DNA from: JBKBYG01 sp046313435
GTDB taxonomy: Bacteria > Pseudomonadota > Alphaproteobacteria > Rickettsiales > Arcanibacteraceae
NCBI GenBank assembly: GCA_046313435.1
Contig: JBKBYG010000057.1
Location: forward strand, 1 to 5,164
Direction of reading: 5' to 3'
Length of the DNA: 5,164 bases
Positions 1-5,164 of the stretch are shown here, piece by piece. The position numbers were made by a program, and so were the translations under genes. The notes beneath the pieces were generated by a model. It had not been told where the DNA came from. It saw only the letters and a list, made by a program, of their open reading frames with translations, and searched no databases. Positions within the stretch are counted from its first letter, which is position 1; every line of letters begins with the position of its first letter.

Positions 1-1405
1 CTGTACTATCTCATTGGTTAACTCAGGTGATTTGGTAAGCTACTTTATATTTAATGAACTAATGGCATTAAGCGCTGCTATAATAATTTTCAATGGCAGA
101 ACAGAGGAGTCAAAACACGCTGGAAAACTATATCTAAAAATACATTTTTTTGGAGGAACCTTGTTACTTGCAAGCTTAAGTTACTTCTATGTTACAAATG
201 GAAATATAAATTTTGTTAAAATCATTATTGATACTGAAAATCTTTTTAAAGATTACTCAAATAATATTCCATCGATTTTATTTTTATTATCCATTCTAAT
301 TAATGCTGCAACTCCACCTTTCAGTAGCTGGCTAACAAGAGGATATCCTGCCGCTAGCACCTCAGGAAGTGTGTATCTTTCAGCTTTCACTACAAAAGCA
401 GCAGTATTTAGCTTGCTTAGTTTCTTTCCTTCAAATCCCATTCTTATATATATTGGCTTGTTTATGATCATGCATGGAATCATATATGCAATTTTAGAGA
501 ATAATATTCATAGAGTTTTATCTTATAGTATAATTAACCAAGTAGGCTTCATGATTACTGCAATTGGTATAGGAACAGATTATGCTATTTCTGGTGCAGC
601 GCTTCATGCATTTTGTCATATTTTTTATAAATTGCTATTAATGATGACTGCTAGTAGTGTTGTACAAATTGTTGGCACAGGTAAATCTTCCGAACTTGGA
701 AATTTATTTAGCTCAATGAAATACACTTGTATATTTGCAATTATTGGCTCAGCTGCAATTTCAGCTTTTCCATTTACTTCCGGATATATTAGTAAATCTA
801 TAATTAGTTATGCAGCAAAAGAATCAGGATTATATGTTATTTGGGTTAGCTTGATGATAGCTTCAGCAGGTGTTTTTCTCCATGCAGGCATCAAATTTCC
901 ATGGTTTGTATTTTTTGCTAAGAATGATGAACGAAATTATAATGCACATGATCCTTCTAAACTCACTTTATTTGCAATGTTTTTAGCGTCTATAATTTGT
1001 ATTTTACCGGGTTTTTTTCCTAACTTAATATATCAATTATTACCTGAAAAAAATTTCCAATTTAATCCCAATAACTTAGTTAGTATTCGCCATCAAATTG
1101 AACTTTTACTTTCGTCAGCAGTTGCTTTCTTCTTATTTTTACCTTTACTCAAAAGAACTGATACAATAAGCTTGGATTTTGAATGGATTGGTAGCCTTTT
1201 TTCACGCAGAATTAAGAAATTGAGCCTGCCAGTAGCGTTGTTTATTGATAATTTATTACCAGAGATTTATAGGCTTTATAATAACTTTGTATTTTATATA
1301 GAAGATTTCAGACCATTTCGAAAAATCAAAATTTTAACTATTACAATAGCAACAAGTTTAATTTATATATTTGTATATATCGTATTGAAGATAGTACTTA
1401 TATAA
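1..1405 (+). CDS. mnhD: Monovalent cation/H+ antiporter subunit D (MrpD/NuoN-like proton-translocating membrane subunit), 5' partial
   Basis: This is an integral inner-membrane subunit of the proton-conducting family shared by Mrp-type antiporters and complex I (NuoL/M/N). It is open to the left edge in the frame starting at base 2. The TTG at 14 lies inside a conserved helix, so it is not the true start and roughly 110-130 residues are missing (inferred from the usual place of the TM5 glutamate). Numbering from that TTG, the visible landmarks are the TM5 glutamate E15 in FNELM, TPPFSSWL (100-107), the TM7 lysine K128 in TTKAA, the TM8 HIFYK lysine K206, SGYISK (256-261), and HAGIKFPWF with K294. 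The last motif and DTISLDFEW near 383-391 favour an antiporter subunit D over NuoN. About ten hydrophobic helices follow E15, with a final one at 440-462. The charged residues expected for proton transfer are kept, so it looks functional. Mrp partner subunits would lie upstream and cannot be seen. NuoN or NuoM is the alternative; both are usually shorter at the C-terminus. Confidence 0.85.
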   Translation, partial: CTISLVNSGDLVSYFIFNELMALSAAIIIFNGRTEESKHAGKLYLKIHFFGGTLLLASLSYFYVTNGNINFVKIIIDTENLFKDYSNNIPSILFLLSILINAATPPFSSWLTRGYPAASTSGSVYLSAFTTKAAVFSLLSFFPSNPILIYIGLFMIMHGIIYAILENNIHRVLSYSIINQVGFMITAIGIGTDYAISGAALHAFCHIFYKLLLMMTASSVVQIVGTGKSSELGNLFSSMKYTCIFAIIGSAAISAFPFTSGYISKSIISYAAKESGLYVIWVSLMIASAGVFLHAGIKFPWFVFFAKNDERNYNAHDPSKLTLFAMFLASIICILPGFFPNLIYQLLPEKNFQFNPNNLVSIRHQIELLLSSAVAFFLFLPLLKRTDTISLDFEWIGSLFSRRIKKLSLPVALFIDNLLPEIYRLYNNFVFYIEDFRPFRKIKILTITIATSLIYIFVYIVLKIVLI

Positions 1406-1410
1406 GACTA

Positions 1411-1431
1411 TAAAAATAGTGATTATTTTTA
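1411..1431 (+). terminator. A/T-only inverted repeat, possible weak terminator
   Basis: Six bases after the antiporter stop there is a perfect 8-bp inverted repeat, TAAAAATA / TATTTTTA, around a 5-base loop (GTGAT). The 3' arm supplies a run of five T. The stem has no G-C pair and would be thermodynamically weak, and such palindromes arise easily in AT-rich DNA. Its position right after a stop and before a 119-base gap is the only support for a terminator role. Confidence 0.25.
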
Positions 1432-1439
1432 ATATTCAT

Positions 1440-1467
1440 TTGTATTTAACAGATAATTAAATATAAT
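1440..1467 (+). promoter_or_regulatory. Possible sigma70-type promoter for cycM
   Basis: A perfect TATAAT lies at 1462-1467. A poor -35 candidate, TTGTAT at 1440-1445, sits 16 bases upstream and keeps only the TTG of TTGACA. Transcription would start near 1474, about 50 bases before the cycM ATG. This is the only gap in the window above 100 bases, so a promoter is plausible here. The spacer is almost pure A/T, however, so a chance TATAAT match is quite possible. The rest of the 1406-1524 gap holds only short A/T repeats, including TAAAAATAT twice (1482-1490 and 1501-1509). Confidence 0.3.
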
Positions 1468-1524
1468 ATTGTATGTTAAATTAAAAATATCGAATTTTAA
1501 TAAAAATATTTTAGGTAATATTAT

Positions 1525-2079
1525 ATGTCAGGCTTAGAACTAAATAAGATTGCAGCTTCAATTTTACTAGCTGGTCTAATAGCTATGGTAGTTGGAAAAA
1601 TTACTGATATACTTTATCGGCCAAACATCCATATTGAAAAAAGAGGCTTCCAGATTGCTGTTGAAGAAAATGACACTGCTGTTGATACAGATGCAAATTC
1701 TAAAGAAGAAATAGTAAAGATTGGTCAGTTACTTGCTAAAGCAGATGAGAATTTGGGAAAACAAAACGCGCAAAAATGTGTAATTTGTCATAATTTTGAC
1801 AAAAACGGACCTAATAAAATTGGGCCAGATCTATGGAATATTGTAAATTCTCCAAAGGCACATCATTCTGGTTATACATATAGTGAAGCAATGGCTAATA
1901 AAGGCGGAAATTGGACATATGAAGAATTATATCATTTTTTAGCTTCTCCTAAAAAATTTATTCCAGGAACAAAAATGGGTTTTGCAGGTTTTAAGAAACC
2001 TGAAGATATATCTAATACCATTATGTATTTAAGGTCTTTGAGTGACTCACCTCAAGCATTACCCCCTATTGAGCAGTAA
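1525..2079 (+). CDS. cycM: Membrane-anchored cytochrome c (CycM / cytochrome c552 type)
   Basis: This is a monoheme class I cytochrome c that carries electrons from the bc1 complex to cytochrome c oxidase on the periplasmic face of the inner membrane. At 184 residues it fits the CycM family. Residues 8-28 form one hydrophobic segment that reads as an uncleaved signal anchor. A flexible, acidic, Ala/Asp/Asn-containing linker (about 45-60) leads into the heme domain. The heme-binding CVICH is at 85-89 (C85, C88 and axial H89), followed by the family motif NKIGPDLW (97-104). GTKMGFAG (148-155) supplies the axial methionine M151, and a C-terminal helix with YLRSLS (168-173) closes the fold. The ATG at 1525 is chosen because it precedes the anchor directly and has an AGG (1513-1515) nine bases upstream. 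The following nfeD gene begins five bases after the stop, so the two are probably co-transcribed. It appears intact. Confidence 0.93.
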   Translation: MSGLELNKIAASILLAGLIAMVVGKITDILYRPNIHIEKRGFQIAVEENDTAVDTDANSKEEIVKIGQLLAKADENLGKQNAQKCVICHNFDKNGPNKIGPDLWNIVNSPKAHHSGYTYSEAMANKGGNWTYEELYHFLASPKKFIPGTKMGFAGFKKPEDISNTIMYLRSLSDSPQALPPIEQ

Positions 2080-2084
2080 TTATA

Positions 2085-2537
2085 ATGATCAATGAATTTA
2101 TCAATAATTATAACCCTCATAGCTGGATAATACTAGGTTTATTATTAATTGTGATTGAAACTTTTATTGTTCCTGGTATTGGATTTTTATTTGCAGGGCT
2201 TGCAGCGTTTACTACTGGAGCATTGATAAATTTTGGCATTTTAGAAAATCAGCTATATACACAAATTGCTTGTTTCTTAACTAGTTCTGTAATATATGGG
2301 CTAATTTTATGGGTTCCTCTTAAAAAATTTTCAAAATCTAGTCCTAATGTAATAAAAAACATTATAGGCGATAAGGCCATTATTTATGATGAGTCAATAT
2401 CTTCGGGCAAAACAGGTAAAGTTAAGTGGTCAGGCACTATTTTCCAAGCAAGGTTGCTTGACGGGGATCAAATTCGTTATAAAGACACTGAAGTAGAAAT
2501 TGTTAAAATCGAAGGAAATATTTTAATAATAAAATAG
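2085..2537 (+). CDS. nfeD: NfeD family membrane protein (short form, OB-fold domain)
   Basis: This is a short NfeD-type inner-membrane protein of 150 residues, without the ClpP-like protease domain of long NfeD proteins. Three hydrophobic segments are visible (about 13-30, 33-51 and 58-78), with the typical IVIETFIVPGIGFLFAG pattern across the first two (22-38). They are followed by a soluble beta-rich OB-fold domain at about 92-150. That domain contains GKTGKVKWSGTIFQARL (108-124), the conserved stretch of the family, and VEIVKIEGNILIIK at the end. Short NfeD proteins are normally encoded beside an SPFH/stomatin gene and are thought to work with it in membrane-domain organisation. The paraslipin gene 61 bases downstream matches this pattern. 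The start has no convincing Shine-Dalgarno (only GAG at 2071-2073). The ATG lies five bases after the cycM stop, so translational coupling to cycM is likely. The exact biochemical activity of the family is not settled. Confidence 0.88.
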   Translation: MINEFINNYNPHSWIILGLLLIVIETFIVPGIGFLFAGLAAFTTGALINFGILENQLYTQIACFLTSSVIYGLILWVPLKKFSKSSPNVIKNIIGDKAIIYDESISSGKTGKVKWSGTIFQARLLDGDQIRYKDTEVEIVKIEGNILIIK

Positions 2538-2585
2538 AATTATCCAATTTACATAATAGTAAATATAGCTAACTCAACTCTTATC

Positions 2586-2591
2586 AAAAGG
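2586..2591 (+). promoter_or_regulatory. Ribosome binding site of the paraslipin gene
   Basis: AAAAGG is followed by seven T and then the ATG at 2599. The spacing is right for a Shine-Dalgarno and supports this start. The 61-base gap also holds a weak 6-bp inverted repeat, ATTTAC/GTAAAT (2547-2564), with no T tract behind it. A clear promoter was not found in this gap. Confidence 0.6.
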
Positions 2592-2598
2592 TTTTTTT

Positions 2599-3570
2599 AT
2601 GTTAACAGATTCAACAGTATTCTTAATCATAATTATGCTATTTATAGCTTTAGTTATATATCGCGGTATTAAAATTGTTCCACAACAAGAAGCATGGATA
2701 TTAGAGAGATTAGGTCGCTATGATCGTACTTTACAGCCAGGCTTAAATCTAATTATCCCATTTATTGATAATATTGCATACAAACATACACTTAAAGAAC
2801 AAGCAATGAATGTTGCAGAACAAACAGCAATTACAAATGATAACGTATCTTTAGTTTTGGACGGAGTTTTATACGTAAAAATCATTGACCCAGTTGCAGC
2901 TTCATATGGAATTTCTAATCCTTTCTATGCAATTACACAACTTGCTCAAACTGCTATGCGTTCAGAAATAGGTAAAATGACGATGGATAAAACTTTTGAA
3001 GAGCGCGAAAATATGAATATCAATATTGTAAATGCTATTAATGAAGCTGCTACAAGTTGGGGGACCCAGTGTATGAGATATGAAATCAAAGATATTAGCC
3101 CTCCAGCAACTGTAGTAAAAGCAATGGAATTACAAGTTGCTGCAGAAAGACAAAAACGTGCAGAGATTTTAGAATCTGAAGGTAAGCGTCAATCACAAAT
3201 AAATTTAGCTGAAGGTTATAAACAAGAAATTGTTTTAAGATCTGAAGCTGCTTATACTGATCAAATTAACCGAGCTAGAGGCCAAGCCGAGGCTGTAACT
3301 TTAGTTGCTGAAGCAACAAGTAAAAGCATTGAAAAAGTTGCTACTAGTATTAATCAGCAGGGTGGGACAGAAGCTGTGTCATTAAGGGTTGCAGAGCAAT
3401 ATATTGAAGCATTTAAGCAATTAGCTAAAGATACAAATACTACAATTATTCCAGCAAATATAAGTGATGCTGGCGGAATGATAACTCAAGCTTTAACTTT
3501 ATTTGATTCACTCAAAAAACAACCTATAGAGAAATCTGAGCTACCTTGGAAAAATAAAGAGAATAAATAA
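2599..3570 (+). CDS. qmcA: SPFH/Band 7 domain protein, paraslipin (QmcA / stomatin-like 2 type)
   Basis: This is a 323-residue prohibitin/stomatin-family protein that should oligomerise at the inner membrane and organise lipid and protein microdomains. An N-terminal hydrophobic segment (7-21) anchors it. The SPFH domain follows, with IVPQQEAWILERLGRY (26-41), LQPGLNLIIPFID (45-57), DNVSLVLDGVLYVKI (81-95), ASYGISNP (101-108), AQTAMRSEIGKM (116-127) and RYEIKDISPP (160-169). Next comes an Ala/Glu/Lys/Gln-rich helical stretch (about 176-245) containing AERQKRAEILESEGKRQSQ (182-200), a coiled-coil candidate. The C-terminal part carries SLRVAEQYIEAFKQLAKDTNT (261-281), also typical. The wording of these motifs is close to mitochondrial SLP-2 as I remember it, which fits an alphaproteobacterial source. 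It follows nfeD, its usual partner, and its stop overlaps the xthA start. HflK/HflC are less likely: those lack the PQQEAW and LESEG motifs and come as a tandem pair with a different arrangement. Confidence 0.9.
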   Translation: MLTDSTVFLIIIMLFIALVIYRGIKIVPQQEAWILERLGRYDRTLQPGLNLIIPFIDNIAYKHTLKEQAMNVAEQTAITNDNVSLVLDGVLYVKIIDPVAASYGISNPFYAITQLAQTAMRSEIGKMTMDKTFEERENMNINIVNAINEAATSWGTQCMRYEIKDISPPATVVKAMELQVAAERQKRAEILESEGKRQSQINLAEGYKQEIVLRSEAAYTDQINRARGQAEAVTLVAEATSKSIEKVATSINQQGGTEAVSLRVAEQYIEAFKQLAKDTNTTIIPANISDAGGMITQALTLFDSLKKQPIEKSELPWKNKENK

Positions 3571-4355
3571 TGGTAAAAATTTCTTGCTGGAATGTAAACT
3601 CAGTTAGGACTAGACTTAGCCACCTACTCTCTTGGCTTGAATCTGATAAAGCTGATATTGTTTTACTTCAAGAATTAAAATGCACAAATGAATTATTCCC
3701 TAAAGAAGCGATAGAAGATTTAGGATATAATGTAGTAGTGCATGGACAAAAAAGCTATAACGGCGTTGCAATTTTATCACGATATCCAATTGAAGAAATC
3801 AATATTGATTTAACTAATGATCCTGATCATAGCCATTCTAGATATATTGAAGTTGTAATTACAGTAAATAAAAAAGTAATCAGAGTTGCATCAGTTTATG
3901 TGCCAAATGGTCAAGAAGTGGGCTCAGATAAATTCAAATATAAGCTTGCGTATTTTGACGCATTATACGATCATTTTAACTATTTATTATCTCTTGATGA
4001 GGTGTTAATAATAGGAGGTGATTTTAACGTGGCTCCAAATGCTATTGATGTATATGATGAAACTACATTAGAAGGCTCAATCTGTTTTCATGAATTAGAA
4101 CGTAAAAAATTTGCTGCATTACTTCATTTAGGTTTTATTGATGCATATAGAGAAGCATATCCTAAAACTCAAGAATTTACTTGGTGGGATTATAGAGCTG
4201 GAGCATTTTCTAGAAATCAGGGAATGAGGATAGATCATATTCTTCTTTCTCCTCAAGCAGCGGATTTATTTAATTCCATAAAAATTGAAAAAAATATCCG
4301 CAATCAAGAAAAGCCCTCCGACCATGCACCAATAACATGTGTATTAAATATATAG
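3570..4355 (+). CDS. xthA: Exodeoxyribonuclease III (AP endonuclease, EEP family)
   Basis: This is a cytoplasmic, Mg2+-dependent DNA repair nuclease of the ExoIII/APE1 family. It cuts 5' to abasic sites in base excision repair and degrades duplex DNA 3' to 5'. At 261 residues it is of normal length. The active-site motifs are complete and in order: SCWNVNSVR with N8 (5-13), LLQELK with metal-binding E35 (32-37), NGVAILSR (64-71), VYVPNG with Y110 (109-114), GGDFNVAP with D151 and N153 (149-156), MRIDHIL with D222 (219-225), and PSDHAP with D251 and H252 (249-254). The ATG overlaps the paraslipin stop by one base (TAATG at 3568-3572), with AGAGA at 3558-3562 as a modest Shine-Dalgarno. Translation is therefore probably coupled to the paraslipin gene although the two functions seem unrelated. 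No inactivating change is visible. Confidence 0.95.
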   Translation: MVKISCWNVNSVRTRLSHLLSWLESDKADIVLLQELKCTNELFPKEAIEDLGYNVVVHGQKSYNGVAILSRYPIEEINIDLTNDPDHSHSRYIEVVITVNKKVIRVASVYVPNGQEVGSDKFKYKLAYFDALYDHFNYLLSLDEVLIIGGDFNVAPNAIDVYDETTLEGSICFHELERKKFAALLHLGFIDAYREAYPKTQEFTWWDYRAGAFSRNQGMRIDHILLSPQAADLFNSIKIEKNIRNQEKPSDHAPITCVLNI

Positions 4356-4359
4356 GAGA
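4354..4359 (+). promoter_or_regulatory. Ribosome binding site of the cupin gene, overlapping the xthA stop
   Basis: AGGAGA begins inside the xthA TAG stop (4353-4355) and ends three bases before the ATG at 4363. This is the strongest Shine-Dalgarno in the window. It fixes the cupin start and suggests coupling to xthA translation. Confidence 0.7.
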
Positions 4360-4362
4360 AAT

Positions 4363-5055
4363 ATGCTTCAAAACAAAGTTGCAACATCAGATTCAAGTAA
4401 TTATTTTCAAGATTTAGTTAGACCTGCTGAGAAAGTAATTAAAGAAAATAAAGCTATAATATCACAAGCAATAAATCAAATTTTTGAGTCTAATAAATTT
4501 AATGATAAAATTGATCCTAGAACTCAAATTTTTCATGAATTAATAGAGTTACTAAAAAACAAAAAAATTAAATTAGAATTATCTGTATATGAAGCATTCA
4601 ATTCTGAAGACGCAGGAGGATTCGGTAGATATAATATATATAATTTTAAAAATGAACATTACGAGTTTTCACTTTGGATGTTTGCATTTGCTCCCGGGAA
4701 TAAAACTGTGATACACGACCATATAGTTAGCTGTATTACAACAATATTATCTGAACAAACCCTAACAGAAAAACTATATAAAATCGCTTCATCTGAGGAA
4801 AATAAAGTCGAGAGAAACCCTTTAAAGAAAGAGCGCATTAAACATAGTATAAATGAAGATATTATCGATAATAAAGCGACAATAAATGAAGAAGAGATAT
4901 TTATTCATTCCATAAAAAATATGCCGAACTCTAAAGATACAGGCGTTTCTATGCATATGTATTTTAAAGCAGTAGAAAAACCAATGAATTTCAGCAGCTT
5001 AAATAGAATTTTCACTAAACTAAATAAAACTACTACTCAAAGCCAAACTCGTTGA
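4363..5055 (+). CDS. Cysteine dioxygenase-like cupin (thiol dioxygenase family), substrate uncertain
   Basis: This is a 230-residue protein with the layout of cysteine dioxygenase type I, the non-heme iron cupins that oxidise the thiol of cysteine or related small thiols. The first ~75 residues are polar and helical. The first cupin motif spans LWMFAFAPGNKTVIHDH (104-120) and gives the metal ligands H118 and H120. LTEKLY (134-139) follows, as in the family. After a Lys/Glu-rich stretch (about 141-180) comes IHSIKN with the third ligand H182. GVSMHMYF (194-201) keeps S196, H198 and Y200, matching the Ser-His-Tyr second shell of known enzymes. The usual YxRxL substrate arginine appears as Y90-N91-I92, so the carboxylate anchor may be missing or moved (R89 is nearby). 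The cysteine (or bacterial glycine) at the cross-link position appears to be isoleucine I125. Iron binding is therefore likely, but the substrate is open. It sits seven bases after xthA and ten before the next gene, in one apparent transcript. Confidence 0.75.
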   Translation: MLQNKVATSDSSNYFQDLVRPAEKVIKENKAIISQAINQIFESNKFNDKIDPRTQIFHELIELLKNKKIKLELSVYEAFNSEDAGGFGRYNIYNFKNEHYEFSLWMFAFAPGNKTVIHDHIVSCITTILSEQTLTEKLYKIASSEENKVERNPLKKERIKHSINEDIIDNKATINEEEIFIHSIKNMPNSKDTGVSMHMYFKAVEKPMNFSSLNRIFTKLNKTTTQSQTR

Positions 5056-5059
5056 AGGA
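5055..5059 (+). promoter_or_regulatory. Ribosome binding site of the right-edge gene
   Basis: AAGGA overlaps the last base of the cupin TGA stop (5053-5055) and lies six bases before the ATG at 5066. It supports that ATG as a real start even though only 33 codons are visible. Confidence 0.6.
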
Positions 5060-5065
5060 ACACTT

Positions 5066-5164
5066 ATGAAGATTGAATCACCACATTTAAACTCTATTAA
5101 GAATATTGATAAAAAGAAAGCCTCTTCTAAATCAGGCTCAAGCTTTAAACTCAATTTAGAACCT
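5066..5164 (+). CDS. N-terminus of a possible FliX-like flagellar assembly regulator, 3' partial
   Basis: An open frame of 33 codons starts at ATG 5066 and runs off the right edge with no stop. It has a good Shine-Dalgarno and sits ten bases after the cupin gene, so it is a real gene start and probably part of the same transcript. The visible protein begins MKIESPHLNS and is followed by a Lys/Ser-rich stretch (KKKASSKSGSS, residues 16-26) and then FKLNLEP. There is no signal peptide or membrane segment. A short MKI-type start, then a Ser/Gly/Lys-rich low-complexity linker ending in an aromatic-hydrophobic F-x-L, is how alphaproteobacterial FliX proteins begin. FliX links flagellar basal-body assembly to class II/III flagellar gene expression. 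This match rests on style over a few residues, and an unrelated cytoplasmic protein is quite possible. Confidence 0.45.
   Translation, partial: MKIESPHLNSIKNIDKKKASSKSGSSFKLNLEP

Noticed and set aside
14..16. TTG as the start of the antiporter gene
   Set aside because: The frame is open back to the left edge (C-T-I-S-L before it), and the TTG falls only 14 residues before the conserved TM5 glutamate. Over 100 residues of the family's N-terminus would be missing, so the gene is cut by the window edge.
253..483. A 76-codon open frame on the - strand
   Set aside because: It lies fully inside the antiporter gene, opposite its conserved TPPFSSWL to TM8 region. It has no ribosome binding site of note and no recognisable protein features, so it is a shadow frame.
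2547..2564. ATTTAC/GTAAAT inverted repeat between nfeD and the paraslipin gene as a terminator
   Set aside because: The stem is only 6 bp with one G-C pair and has no T run directly behind it. It is within what chance gives in AT-rich DNA, and the neighbouring genes are functional partners expected to be co-transcribed.
4781..4905. Lys/Glu-rich stretch of the cupin gene as a sign of frameshift or foreign insertion
   Set aside because: The frame continues cleanly into the third metal ligand H182 and the SMHMY motif, and known cysteine dioxygenases also have a charged, variable segment here. Base composition does not change.
1..5164. Mobile element, CRISPR array, tRNA or defence system
   Set aside because: No transposase or integrase motifs, no long terminal or regularly spaced repeats, and no cloverleaf in the short gaps were seen. 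All genes are of housekeeping type with uniform composition.

Overview
The window is AT-rich (roughly 30% G+C by eye) and densely coding, with every gene on the + strand. Its gene content points to an alphaproteobacterium of the Rickettsiales type: a membrane-anchored CycM-type cytochrome c, a paraslipin closely resembling mitochondrial SLP-2, AT-biased codons and short gene junctions. The order-level assignment is an inference from protein style and composition. No ribosomal RNA or other marker is present to prove it.

Layout: (1) 1-1405 is the 3' part of a monovalent cation/H+ antiporter subunit D (MrpD/NuoN-like) gene whose 5' end lies outside the window. (2) 1406-1524 is a very AT-rich spacer holding a weak A/T-only hairpin and a possible promoter. 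(3) 1525-2079 is cycM, the anchored electron carrier between the bc1 complex and cytochrome oxidase. (4) 2085-2537 is an NfeD-family membrane protein and 2599-3570 is its usual partner, an SPFH/Band-7 paraslipin (QmcA type). (5) 3570-4355 is xthA, exodeoxyribonuclease III / AP endonuclease, which overlaps the paraslipin stop by one base. (6) 4363-5055 is a cysteine-dioxygenase-like cupin with intact metal ligands but an altered substrate pocket. (7) 5066 to the right edge is the first 33 codons of a further gene whose N-terminus resembles the flagellar regulator FliX.

The genes from cycM onward are spaced by 5, 61, -1, 7 and 10 bases, and two Shine-Dalgarno sequences overlap the preceding stop codon, so they probably form one transcript or two (with a possible break before the paraslipin). 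The left half concerns membrane energetics and membrane organisation: cation/proton antiport, respiratory electron transfer, and the NfeD-paraslipin scaffold. The right half is mixed: DNA repair, thiol or small-molecule oxidation, and possibly flagellar assembly. No mobile element, CRISPR array, tRNA or rRNA is visible. The items most worth following up are the atypical cupin dioxygenase and the possible FliX start.
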